A stretch of DNA of 47,463 bases from Novosphingobium piscinae (GTDB taxonomy: Bacteria > Pseudomonadota > Alphaproteobacteria > Sphingomonadales > Sphingomonadaceae): NCBI RefSeq assembly GCF_014230355.1, contig NZ_JACLAX010000021.1:1-47463 (forward strand), in the 5' to 3' direction. Below are positions 1 to 7,143 of this stretch, piece after piece; the stretch's first letter is position 1, and each line of letters opens with the position of its first letter. A program made the translations under genes and the position numbers. The notes under the pieces are model-generated. The model ran no database searches and was not told the origin of the DNA. It was given only the letters and a program-made list of their open reading frames with translations.

Positions 1-40
1 CGGCGAGCCGGTCCCAGCCCGCGCCGGGCGCCGCGCTCAT
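1..40 (-). CDS. GTA/phage head-tail gene, 5' end only (runs off the window)
   Basis: An ATG at 40-38 overlaps the stop of the connector gene as ATGA. The visible 13 codons read MSAAPGAGWDRLA. The position, directly after the gp6-like connector, is where Rhodobacter-type GTAs carry the next head-completion or tail-terminator gene. Too little is visible to decide which one this is. Confidence 0.5.
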   Translation of the reverse strand, partial: MSAAPGAGWDRLA

Positions 41-594
41 TGCAGCCGCAGCCCGCGCCACGGCCGCCACAGCGCCGCGATCGCGGCCGGGGGCTGGGCC
101 GGGTCGGCGCCGTCGCCGTCGCGCTGGCGGTAGAGGTGCGCGGCAAGGCGGAGCAGGCCGTGGCGCAGCCCGTCGGGCAGGCTCGCCCAGTCGGGCGCCA
201 GCCCGGCCGTGTAGCGCACGACGAACAGAGCCACCCCGCCGGGCGCGAGGATCCGCACCCGGCCGCTGCCATCGGCCCCGAGTTCGACCGCATAGGCCGC
301 GCTCGGCAGGTCCTGGCGTGGCCCGCTCGGGGGCTGCCCCTGCACCGCAAGGATCGCCTGGACCGGCGCCGTGGCCAGCGCCTGCCAGCCCGGGTCCGGG
401 GCAAACCGCTCCTCGCAGCCCGCCTGCAGCGGCAGGACCCCGGTGAAGGCCTCGCAACTGTCGAGCGCGGCGCGCAGCAGCCCGGTCAGCATGGCATCCT
501 CGGCGCTTGCCCCGGAGGCGATCCCGAGCCAGTCCCTGAGCGCGCCGAGCGCCGCCGGCGCCAGCGGCGCGGGCGTGACGATAGTCCGCTTCAT
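37..594 (-). CDS. Phage/GTA head-tail connector protein (gp6-like)
   Basis: This 185-residue protein fits the gp6-like head-tail connector (adaptor) family. Its N-terminal half has the usual pattern of a helical segment followed by CEAFTG (about residues 47-52), and an RYTAGLAPDW stretch lies near residue 127. Connectors of this family form a ring between the portal and the tail. It lies immediately downstream of the major capsid gene, as g6 does in RcGTA, and its stop overlaps the next start as ATGA, which suggests translational coupling. The start ATG at 594 has a GGGAGA-type ribosome-binding site a few bases upstream. Family assignment rests on pattern and position, not on a search. Confidence 0.8.
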   Translation of the reverse strand: MKRTIVTPAPLAPAALGALRDWLGIASGASAEDAMLTGLLRAALDSCEAFTGVLPLQAGCEERFAPDPGWQALATAPVQAILAVQGQPPSGPRQDLPSAAYAVELGADGSGRVRILAPGGVALFVVRYTAGLAPDWASLPDGLRHGLLRLAAHLYRQRDGDGADPAQPPAAIAALWRPWRGLRLQ

Positions 595-620
595 CGCGGT
601 CTCCCGATGAGAAACAGAGG

Positions 621-649
621 GGCCGCCCCGGGTGCGAACCGGGACGGCC
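621..649 (-). terminator. Stem-loop between capsid and connector genes
   Basis: GGCCG-C-CCCGG / CCGGG-A-CGGCC forms a ten-pair stem with one mismatch and a 7-base loop. It begins 9 bases after the capsid stop on the minus strand. The following bases (CCTCTGTTTCTC) are only moderately T-rich, so this is either a leaky terminator or an mRNA-stabilising hairpin. Confidence 0.5.
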
Positions 650-657
650 GCGGCGGA

Positions 658-1806
658 TCAGGCGGCGATCTTCAACAGCTTGATCGCGTCGCTGTTGAGC
701 ACCTGCCCGCCGATCCGCTTGGTCGCATAGAAGTTGACGAAGGGCTTGTTGGTATAGGGATCGCGCAGGATCGTGGTCGTGCTGCGCTCGGTGATCAGGT
801 AGCCGCTGGCGAAGTTGCCGAAGGCGATCGGCACGTTGCCCGCCGCGATATCGGGCATGTCATCGGCCTCGACCACCGGATAGCCCAGCAGCCGCACCGG
901 ATGCCCGTCGACCAGGCTGTTCTGGTAGAGATACTGCCCATCGGTACCCTTGAGCTTGCGCAGCTGCCCGAGCGTGGCCGAATTCATCACGAAGACCGCG
1001 CCCTGGCGGTGCCCGGACTTGAGCGCGTGAACCAGGTCGAGCAGTTTGAGGTCGGGCGCCGCGTCGAACCCGCTGGCGTTGCCGCTCGGCAGGAACTGCA
1101 GCGTGCCATAGGCCCGGGCCGCGTCGGGCTGGGTCGTCGCCGGCGCCATCAGGAAGCCGCGCGGCTGGTTGGTCCCGCTGCCGTTGACGAACGCCGCGCC
1201 CTCGGCCCGGGCGAACTCGCGGCCGATCTCGTCCGCCAGCCAGGCCTCGAGATCGAACATTGCATCGTCCAGCATGGCCTGGGTCGCCGAGGGGTTGGCA
1301 TAGAGCTCGCCATAGGGCGGGACGACCTCCATGAACCGCGGCGAGGCGGTCTCGGGCCGGGCCCCGGTCTCGCTGGTCCAGCCCGAGGCCGCGCCGGCGG
1401 TCATGATCAGCTTGCGGTAGCCCGAGGTGCCGGTCTGCACGACCTGCGCGATCGTGCGGATCGGGTTGGTCCGCTTGAGCACCTGGGCGATCGCCGCGTC
1501 GATCTCGCGCGGCACGGCATAGCCGCCATCGGGCAGCGAACCCTGCGACATGGCCTTGGTCTGGGCCTTGAGCGCGCTGTCGCGGCCCTGCCGCAGATAG
1601 CCCTCGACGAAGCTGGTGACCTCGTGCGGGCGGGGTTCGGCACCGGCCAGCAGCGGCCGCGCCGGGCTGCGCGACAGGCGTTCGACCAGCGACTTCACCT
1701 CGGTGAGATCGCCCTGCAGCGCGGCCAGCGCAGCCTCGGCCGCCGCCTGCCGGTCAGCCAGATCGAAGGGGCGGTCGAGCGGGTCGGGGAGGGTCTCGGT
1801 TTCCAT
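658..1806 (-). CDS. HK97-family major capsid protein
   Basis: The 382-residue protein has the layout of HK97-type capsid proteins in GTAs. The N-terminal 75 or so residues are rich in Ala, Glu and Leu and look like a coiled-coil scaffold (delta domain), probably removed by the protease encoded upstream. A capsid fold follows, including GGYAVP (about residue 94), the TNPIRTIAQVV stretch and NGSGTNQPRG (about residue 209). It corresponds to g5 in the RcGTA order. The start at 1806 is preceded by AGGAAGG at good spacing. A stem-loop follows the gene. Confidence 0.93.
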   Translation of the reverse strand: METETLPDPLDRPFDLADRQAAAEAALAALQGDLTEVKSLVERLSRSPARPLLAGAEPRPHEVTSFVEGYLRQGRDSALKAQTKAMSQGSLPDGGYAVPREIDAAIAQVLKRTNPIRTIAQVVQTGTSGYRKLIMTAGAASGWTSETGARPETASPRFMEVVPPYGELYANPSATQAMLDDAMFDLEAWLADEIGREFARAEGAAFVNGSGTNQPRGFLMAPATTQPDAARAYGTLQFLPSGNASGFDAAPDLKLLDLVHALKSGHRQGAVFVMNSATLGQLRKLKGTDGQYLYQNSLVDGHPVRLLGYPVVEADDMPDIAAGNVPIAFGNFASGYLITERSTTTILRDPYTNKPFVNFYATKRIGGQVLNSDAIKLLKIAA

Positions 1807-1845
1807 GGGCAGTCACCTTCCTGAAGGGCCGCGGCGGGATGCCGG

Positions 1846-1922
1846 GCGGGGAACTGGGGGGCGGGGAACTGGGGGGCGGGGAACTGGAGGGGCGGAGGAC
1901 TGGAGGGCGGAGGACTTGGGGG
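1846..1922. repeat. Degenerate 15-bp tandem repeat between protease and capsid genes
   Basis: About five tandem copies of a roughly 15-base unit (core GCGGGGAACTGGGG) fill the gap between the prohead protease stop and the capsid gene leader. The first three copies are nearly identical and the last two have drifted (GGAGGACTGGAGG). No open frame here looks like a real protein. Confidence 0.8.
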
Positions 1923-1939
1923 GGCAGGACGGGGACGGC

Positions 1940-2356
1940 TCAGGCCACCAGCAGGACCCGGGCGCCGGGCTGCATCGGGTGGGTGACGAGGCTGACCTCG
2001 AACAGGTCGATCTCGGTCAGCTCGCGGCCGATCCCGTCGGGCTGGAAACCGCGCGCGACATAGCCGAACGACAGCCCGGTCACCGCGCCGCGGCGCAGCG
2101 CCGCCGCCGCGCCGCCGCCGGGATTGTCGATCGTCGCGGTCACCCGCAGGCCGCGCTCGTCCTCGGCGAGGCTCTCGACCCAGCCGATCCGCTGGTCCGC
2201 GCGGTGCTGCCAGTAGAGCGGCAGGGGCCCGCGCCGCGCCGCCAGCGAGCGGGCGAAGGCCCCGCGGCGGATCACGTCGCGGCCGCCGTCGCGGCGGTCG
2301 AACAGCGCGGCATAGCCGGCGAAGCGCAGCCGGTCGGGCGCGCTCACCGCAGCCAT
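1940..2356 (-). CDS. HK97-family prohead protease
   Basis: The 138-residue product matches phage prohead maturation proteases (peptidase U35 type), which cleave the capsid delta domain during assembly. Visible family features are FAGYAALFDRRDGGRDVI near the N-terminus, PLYWQH (about residue 42), GLSFGY (about residue 93) and FEVSLVTHPM near the C-terminus. Catalytic His and Ser of this fold would be H47 in the YWQH segment and the S of GLSFGY. The ATG at 2356 overlaps the upstream gene by 13 bases. A GTG at 2347 overlaps its stop exactly as GTGA and is an alternative start (135 aa). It corresponds to g4 of RcGTA. Confidence 0.88.
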   Translation of the reverse strand: MAAVSAPDRLRFAGYAALFDRRDGGRDVIRRGAFARSLAARRGPLPLYWQHRADQRIGWVESLAEDERGLRVTATIDNPGGGAAAALRRGAVTGLSFGYVARGFQPDGIGRELTEIDLFEVSLVTHPMQPGARVLLVA

Positions 2357-2661
2357 TCCGGATGGCCGAAGCGCATCGCCAGACCGACCAGCAGCAGCGC
2401 CAGGGCGGCGCGCAGCAGCCAGCCGAGCAGCGCGCGCCAGGCCCCGCGCTTGGCATCGCGCCAGGCGCCAAGCAGCTCGCGCAGCTCCGACAGGTCGCCG
2501 CGCGCCGCGGCATCGTCCAGCCCGAGCCGGCACAGCGCGCGCGCGGCGCCAAGCTCGCTGGCCTCCTCGACCAGCGCGCGCAGGGTGACAAGGTCGGCGC
2601 CGTCCGCGCCGGCCTGGCCGACCAGCCGGGCCAGCATGTCGTCATGGTGCATGTCGGGCAC
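2344..2661 (-). CDS. Small GTA-associated membrane-type protein (DUF6127-like)
   Basis: This 105-residue protein has an acidic helical N-terminal part and one hydrophobic segment (about residues 80-97, core ALALLLVGLAMRF) close to the C-terminus. It lies between portal and protease, the place of g3.5 in RcGTA. From memory it resembles the DUF6127 family of sphingomonad GTA-like clusters; I could not verify this. It starts 8 bases after the portal stop and its stop overlaps the protease start. A tail-anchored membrane protein in a head-assembly operon is unexpected. Its function is not known to me. Confidence 0.75.
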   Translation of the reverse strand: MPDMHHDDMLARLVGQAGADGADLVTLRALVEEASELGAARALCRLGLDDAAARGDLSELRELLGAWRDAKRGAWRALLGWLLRAALALLLVGLAMRFGHPEWLR

Positions 2662-2668
2662 TCCCGCG

Positions 2669-3811
2669 TCAGAGGGCGGTGGTCAGGCCGAGCAGCGCGC
2701 GCTTCTCGGCCGCGGTCAGGAAATCGGCGGCGCTGACCTGGGCCCACAGCCGCTCGCGGTCCTCGGCCAGCGCCGGGACCTGATCGAGATCGACCGCGAG
2801 GACGGCCTCGGGGAACCAGGTCGCCAGGCCCTCGGCCAGGGCGCCCAGCAGCTTGGCCGCCAGCGGCAAGAGCGTCAGCCGCCACAGCGCGCGGTTGGCC
2901 TCGCGGTAGTTGGCATAGGTCGAATCGCCGGGCAGCCCGAGCAGCATCGGCGGCACCCCGAAGGCCAGCGCGATGTCGCGCGCCGCGGCCGCCTTGAGCG
3001 TGGCGAAGTCCATGTCGGCCGGGGACAGGCTCAGCGCTTGCCAGCGCAGCCCGCCCTCGAGCAGCAGCGGGCGCCCGGCATTGCTCTGCCCGGCAAAGGC
3101 CTCGACCAGCTCGCGCCGCAGCCGCTCGAACTGTTCGCCGGTCAGGGCATTGCCCTCGCCCGCCTCGTAGACCAGCGCGCCCGAGGGCCGCGCCGCATTC
3201 TCCAGCAGGGCGCGGTTCCACGCGCTCGCGGCGTTGTGCGTCGCCACGGCGCGGTCGGCCGCGGCCAGGCAGCCGGCGCCATAGTGATCGTCGGCCGGAT
3301 GGAACCCGCGGACATGGATCAGGTTCGGCGACGCATCGCTGTCGAGCAGTGGCAGGGTCAGCGTGCGCTCGCCGGCGCGGTAGCCATAGGCCTCGGGCCA
3401 GCCATCGGCACCGGGCAGCACCGTCACCCGCTCGGGGCGCAGCGCGTAGAGCTCGACCGGTCGTCCGGCGCCGTCCTTGAGGATCTGGATGAAGGCATTG
3501 CCGTGCAACAGCAACTGGCTGGCGGCGGTCTCGAGCAGCGATTGCCCGCCGCTCGTGGCCCCGACCAGGCCGAGCAGGGCCGGATCGGCCGGTTGCAGCG
3601 GCGCCCCGCCGATCCCCTCCGCCACCAGCCGCACCGCGCGCTGCGCCACCGGATTATCCAGGTAGGCGCCGCGCACCGCGCGCTGGTACTCATAGGTGGG
3701 GCGCCCGCCGCCGGGCTCGGCGAAGACCCAGGGCGAGGCGAACCCCCGCGCCAGCGGCACACGCGCGCCGCCCCCCTTGAAGGCGGCGACAAGGGATTGA
3801 AGGAAGGACAT
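2669..3811 (-). CDS. HK97-family phage portal protein
   Basis: The 380-residue protein fits the HK97 portal family: ring-forming proteins at the capsid vertex through which DNA is packaged. Typical stretches are NPVAQRAVRLVAEGIGG (about residue 52), LLLHGNAFI (about residue 102), the ALRPERVTVLPG segment (about residue 123), and GVPPMLLGLPGDSTYANYREA near residue 285. It is g3 in the RcGTA order. The start at 3811 follows the large terminase stop after an 87-base gap, the largest gap apart from the repeat tract. At 380 residues it is slightly shorter than lambdoid portals, as usual for GTA portals. Confidence 0.93.
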   Translation of the reverse strand: MSFLQSLVAAFKGGGARVPLARGFASPWVFAEPGGGRPTYEYQRAVRGAYLDNPVAQRAVRLVAEGIGGAPLQPADPALLGLVGATSGGQSLLETAASQLLLHGNAFIQILKDGAGRPVELYALRPERVTVLPGADGWPEAYGYRAGERTLTLPLLDSDASPNLIHVRGFHPADDHYGAGCLAAADRAVATHNAASAWNRALLENAARPSGALVYEAGEGNALTGEQFERLRRELVEAFAGQSNAGRPLLLEGGLRWQALSLSPADMDFATLKAAAARDIALAFGVPPMLLGLPGDSTYANYREANRALWRLTLLPLAAKLLGALAEGLATWFPEAVLAVDLDQVPALAEDRERLWAQVSAADFLTAAEKRALLGLTTAL

Positions 3812-3898
3812 GGCTGATCCTTTCGGCTGTGGCGAGGAGCTGCGCGGCGCCGCAGACGTTTGCTGATCGGGCGCAGGGGTCGGGGCGCGAACCCCCGG

Positions 3899-5275
3899 CT
3901 AGAGCGCCAGCACCCGCGGGATGCTCCGGTACGACAGGCACAGGTCGGTGAGCGCCCAGACCAGCGCGTCGGCGCGGTCGGGCGAGCGGCCCGGGCCGGC
4001 GTAGCCGCCACCGGCCAGCAGGCCGCACAGTTGATCTTCCAGCACGGCGAACAGCCCGGCGTGGCGCACCCGCCCGGCCTCGTAGAGCGCCGCCACCGGC
4101 TCGGCCCGGGCGGCCTTGCCGGTGCGGGCATGGACCAGCTGCAGCGGCAGGGCGCAGTCCGCCGCGCGCAGCACGCTGGCCACCATCGCCCCGCCCTGGT
4201 TGGCCTCGGCCACGACCCGGTCGGCCTGCCACAGTGCGGCAGCGGCGGCGACGGCGCGGGCCCAGCGCTCGGGGCTGGCGCGTTCGGCGGAGGCATCGGC
4301 CAGCACCCGCGCCACTCCGTCGGCTCCCAGCGCGCAGACCACGATCCCGCAGGCGTCGCCCCCGGCCGAGGCCGGCGGATCGACCCCGATCACAGTGCGC
4401 GCCGCGGCCGGCACGGCGCCGCTCTCCCGCGCGGTTTCAAGCAGGGCGCGGGTCCACAGCGCGCCGGCGCGGTCGAGCAGCAGATCGCCATAGAGCTCCT
4501 GGCGCCCGAGCTGGCTGGCGCCATAGCTGCGGCGCATGGCGTGCAGATAGGCCCGCGGCAGGTTGGCGCAGTTGTCGAAGGTGGTGCCTCGGGTCACCAC
4601 CGTCGCCGCGGCCCCGGGCGCCTCGTCCCCCGCCGCGGCGACCAGGTGCCGCACCAGCGGCCTGTCGCGCGGCGTGGTCGTGACCACCACGCGCGGCTGG
4701 TCGCCGAGCCGCAGCCCCATCATCAGATTGTCCCAGGCGGCCATGGCCCGGCCCGCGCAGGGGTCCCACTTGCCCACCTCGTCAGCCCAGGCGTGGCTCG
4801 CCTCGGGGCCGCGCAGCGAATCCGGCTCGGCCGCCGAATAGAGCGTGGCCTGGGCGCCGCTCGGCCAGGTCAGCCGCCGCAGCGAGCTTTCGTAATGCGG
4901 CTGCTGGCCCGGCGGGGCGATGCGGCGCAGCCCGCTCTCGCCTTCCACCATGATCGCCCGCGCCTCGCCAAGGCTGGCCGCGACCAGCGCGATCCGCGCG
5001 GCGCCGTCGTGGGCGGCGACGGCCTGGACCCATTCGGCCCCGGCCCGGGTCTTGCCGAAGCCGCGCCCGGCCAGGATCAGCCAGGTCTGCCAGTCCCCCG
5101 GCGGCGGGCACTGCGCGCTGCGCGCCCAGAGCGGCCAGAGATGCCGCCAGCGCTTGCGCTCGCGCTGATCGAGCATGGCGACCAGCGCGGCCTTCTCGCC
5201 CTCGTTCGCGCGGTTCAGCCATTCGAACCACGGCGGCGTTACGGCCTCGGGCAGGTCCACCCGGTCAGCCGTCAC
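3899..5275 (-). CDS. Terminase large subunit (DNA-packaging ATPase/nuclease)
   Basis: The 458-residue protein is a large terminase. It has an ATPase Walker A-like loop AGRGFGKT (residues 69-76), a Walker B-like ADEVGKWD with D165 and E166, and a coupling-type TTTPR (about residues 199-203). A C-terminal RNase H-fold nuclease starts at VIGVDPPAS with D299. It drives DNA into the prohead and cuts it at headful. Its start overlaps the small terminase by 11 bases. It is g2 in the RcGTA order. All ATPase motifs look intact, so the packaging motor appears functional. Confidence 0.95.
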   Translation of the reverse strand: MTADRVDLPEAVTPPWFEWLNRANEGEKAALVAMLDQRERKRWRHLWPLWARSAQCPPPGDWQTWLILAGRGFGKTRAGAEWVQAVAAHDGAARIALVAASLGEARAIMVEGESGLRRIAPPGQQPHYESSLRRLTWPSGAQATLYSAAEPDSLRGPEASHAWADEVGKWDPCAGRAMAAWDNLMMGLRLGDQPRVVVTTTPRDRPLVRHLVAAAGDEAPGAAATVVTRGTTFDNCANLPRAYLHAMRRSYGASQLGRQELYGDLLLDRAGALWTRALLETARESGAVPAAARTVIGVDPPASAGGDACGIVVCALGADGVARVLADASAERASPERWARAVAAAAALWQADRVVAEANQGGAMVASVLRAADCALPLQLVHARTGKAARAEPVAALYEAGRVRHAGLFAVLEDQLCGLLAGGGYAGPGRSPDRADALVWALTDLCLSYRSIPRVLAL

Positions 5276-5738
5276 CGTCTGTCTCCTGCCCGCCGCCGGC
5301 TTCCGCCGCCTCGCGGGTCAGGACCCATTCGCGCAGGCGGGCGAGCTTGTCCTCGATCGAGGCGCGGATCGCCTCGGCCGAAACCGCGTCCTGCTGCGCC
5401 ATGTAGCGCGTGCGGCTGTCCCGGTGGGCCAGCAGCAGGCGCAGCCCGGTGGCATTGTCATGGCGCCGCTCGGCCCCGTCCGCGGGCTGGCGCGGCTCGC
5501 CGCCGCGCAACCGGCCGAGCAGCTCGAGCTCGAGCCGGTCATAGCCCTCGCACAGGGCGGCCAGCCAATCCGCAGCGAAGTCCGGATCGTCGCGCTTGGT
5601 CCGGTAGACGCAGGACAGGCTGATGCCGGCGGCCTGCGCCGCAGCGCTGACGTTCGAGGTTTCGGCCAGCGCCGCCAGGAACAGCGCACGCCAGTTGCGC
5701 CGCGCGCCCGGCGCGGCGGCAGAGGAGGATGAAGCCAT
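5265..5738 (-). CDS. Terminase small subunit / GTA gp1-like
   Basis: The 157-residue product starts at the ATG at 5738 (MASSSSAAAPG). The frame extends further upstream but into the intergenic repeats, so the internal ATG is chosen. An N-terminal helix-turn-helix-like part (about residues 22-40, SNVSAAAQAAGISLSCVYR) is followed by a helical middle with coiled-coil character (YDRLELELLGRL) and an acidic tail. Position first in the operon and overlap with the large terminase match g1 of RcGTA, a small terminase. Sequence identity within this family is low, so the call leans on context. Confidence 0.75.
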   Translation of the reverse strand: MASSSSAAAPGARRNWRALFLAALAETSNVSAAAQAAGISLSCVYRTKRDDPDFAADWLAALCEGYDRLELELLGRLRGGEPRQPADGAERRHDNATGLRLLLAHRDSRTRYMAQQDAVSAEAIRASIEDKLARLREWVLTREAAEAGGGQETDGDG

Positions 5739-5804
5739 GACAGGGGTTTCCCGAGAGCGACGCGGTGACCGGCGGCAAGCGACTCGGTCTATCGCGATGT
5801 TCCG

Positions 5805-5857
5805 GATATGTGCCATATCAGCGTGACGCTGTCAAGCTGAATAACCATATCGGTTAT
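5805..5857. promoter_or_regulatory. Cluster of three inverted repeats between GTA module and YqaA gene
   Basis: Three perfect inverted repeats lie within 53 bases: GATATG-TGC-CATATC (5805-5819), CAGCGT-G-ACGCTG (5819-5831) and ATAACC-ATATC-GGTTAT (5841-5857). The stretch is visibly more AT-rich than its surroundings. It sits between two divergent genes, so it probably holds the GTA promoter and its operators. GACTC (GANTC, CcrM-type) sites flank it near 5781 and 5859. Confidence 0.6.
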
Positions 5858-5922
5858 CGACTCGTCGCTTGCCGCTCTCGCGCCCTGCCCCTATGCAGGC
5901 CGCTCCCTAGGAGATCTGCCGG

Positions 5923-6645
5923 ATGCTACGCCGCCTCTACGACTGGACCCTGGCCAAGGCCGCCGATCCGCGGGCCGAAGTCTGGCTGGCGCTGTTCGCC
6001 TTCGTCGAGGCCAGCTTCTTCCCGGTCCCGCCGCACCCGCTGCTCGGCGTGATGTGCCTGGCCGAACCGCGCAAGGCGGTGCGCTTCGCCGTGATCGCCG
6101 TGCTCGCCTCGGTCGCCGGAGGGCTGCTGGGTTACGCGATCGGCCATTTCGTCTACGAGGCGGTCGGCGCGCAGCTGCTCCACTGGCTCGGGCTCGAGCA
6201 GAGCTTCCCCAAGGCGGCCTGCTACCTGCGCGAGACCGGGTTCTGGATCTTCGTCGCCAAGGGGGCGACGCCGATCCCGTTCAAGCTGCTGACCATCACC
6301 GCCGGCTTCATCGCCATGCCGCTGGGCACCTTCATCCTGGCCAGCCTGGCCAGCCGCTCGATCAGCTTCCTGCTGGTCGGCGTGCTGTTCCGCCTGTTCG
6401 GGGCGCCGATCAAGGCCTTCATCGACAAGTACCTGGCGCTGGTCACCGCCGGTTTCGTCGCGCTGGTGATCCTCGGCTTCGCGGCCATCACCCTGCTCGG
6501 CCACTCGGGTGGCCGGCCCGGCTCGCGCTGCGATGCGGTCACGGCGGTCACCGCGGTCACGGCGGCGCCCGCCCGCTTCCCTGCGGGTGAAACCGGTTCT
6601 ACAATCGCGTCACTGGAACCATCGCAGCCGGTGCGGATGGCCTGA
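5923..6645 (+). CDS. YqaA/DedA-type (VTT domain) inner-membrane protein
   Basis: This 240-residue polytopic membrane protein has the layout of YqaA-family VTT proteins. It shows an early amphipathic stretch with FVEASFFPVPPHPLL (about residues 26-40), a glycine-rich helix VAGGLLGYAIGHFVYE (about 65-80), and the family's charged-proline motif FVAKGATPIPFKLLTITAG (about 109-127). Two more hydrophobic helices follow. Family members are thought to move lipids or undecaprenyl phosphate across the membrane; the substrate here is unknown. Residues after about 205 are beyond the usual length and include VTAVTAVTA, encoded by a 9-base tandem repeat (6536-6566). It is divergent from the GTA module. Confidence 0.85.
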   Translation: MLRRLYDWTLAKAADPRAEVWLALFAFVEASFFPVPPHPLLGVMCLAEPRKAVRFAVIAVLASVAGGLLGYAIGHFVYEAVGAQLLHWLGLEQSFPKAACYLRETGFWIFVAKGATPIPFKLLTITAGFIAMPLGTFILASLASRSISFLLVGVLFRLFGAPIKAFIDKYLALVTAGFVALVILGFAAITLLGHSGGRPGSRCDAVTAVTAVTAAPARFPAGETGSTIASLEPSQPVRMA

Positions 6646-6666
6646 CCGACCAGCAAGGACATGCCG

Positions 6667-7119
6667 ATGAACCCGCTTTTCCCGCTCACCGCCGCCACCC
6701 TCGTCCTGCTGCTGGGCGCCTGCGCCGACACCAGCCCGGGGGGCAAGGCGGTCAGCGCCCGGCATGAGCGCTTCGAGGAGATGGGCGCGGCGATGAAGGC
6801 GATCGGCGGCGAGCTGGAGAAGGACAACGCCACCTCGGCGACCGTCCGGCAAAGCGCCGACCGGCTCGCCGCACTGGCGCCGCAGGTCAAGGGCTGGTTC
6901 CCGGCCGGATCGGGCCCGCAGGACGGCAAGCGCACCGATGCGAAGGCCGAGATCTGGACCCGCCAGGCCGAGTTCGGCGCCGCCGCCACCCGGTTCGAGG
7001 CCGCGGCCGTAGCGCTCAAGGCCGCTGCCGACGCGGGCGATGCGGCCAAGATCCGCGCCGCGGTGCAGACCGTCGGGGCGGCCTGCAAGGCCTGCCATCA
7101 GACCTTCAAGGAGGACTGA
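6667..7119 (+). CDS. Cytochrome c' (class II) family lipoprotein
   Basis: A 150-residue four-helix cytochrome c' type protein with the heme-binding CKACH motif close to the C-terminus, as is typical of class II c-type cytochromes. The N-terminus is a lipoprotein signal with lipobox LLGAC, so the mature protein is probably anchored in a membrane facing the periplasm. An in-frame ATG at 6661 lies too close to AAGGA (6655-6659); the ATG at 6667 has ideal spacing and is chosen. Family members bind NO or CO or transfer electrons; nothing here tells which. A shared hairpin separates it from the convergent mipA-type gene. Confidence 0.85.
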   Translation: MNPLFPLTAATLVLLLGACADTSPGGKAVSARHERFEEMGAAMKAIGGELEKDNATSATVRQSADRLAALAPQVKGWFPAGSGPQDGKRTDAKAEIWTRQAEFGAAATRFEAAAVALKAAADAGDAAKIRAAVQTVGAACKACHQTFKED

Positions 7120-7143
7120 TCCCGCGCCGGTCGGGCGGGATCA
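7117..7143. terminator. Bidirectional hairpin containing both stop codons
   Basis: A perfect 9-bp stem TGATCCCGC / GCGGGATCA with loop GCCGGTCGG. The base of the stem is the TGA stop of the cytochrome gene on one side and the TGA stop of the convergent MipA gene on the other. There is no T-run, so termination may depend on convergent transcription or Rho. Confidence 0.6.

Noticed and set aside
40..1824. Very long plus-strand open frames opposite the GTA genes
   Set aside because: They are antisense shadows caused by high GC; translations are Arg/Gly/Ala-rich, with no motif, and the minus-strand genes have clear families.
3812..3898. GGGGCGCGAACCCCC near 3873 looks like a tRNA T-arm
   Set aside because: No acceptor stem, anticodon arm or CCA end fits around it; it is a simple hairpin in the gap between terminase and portal.
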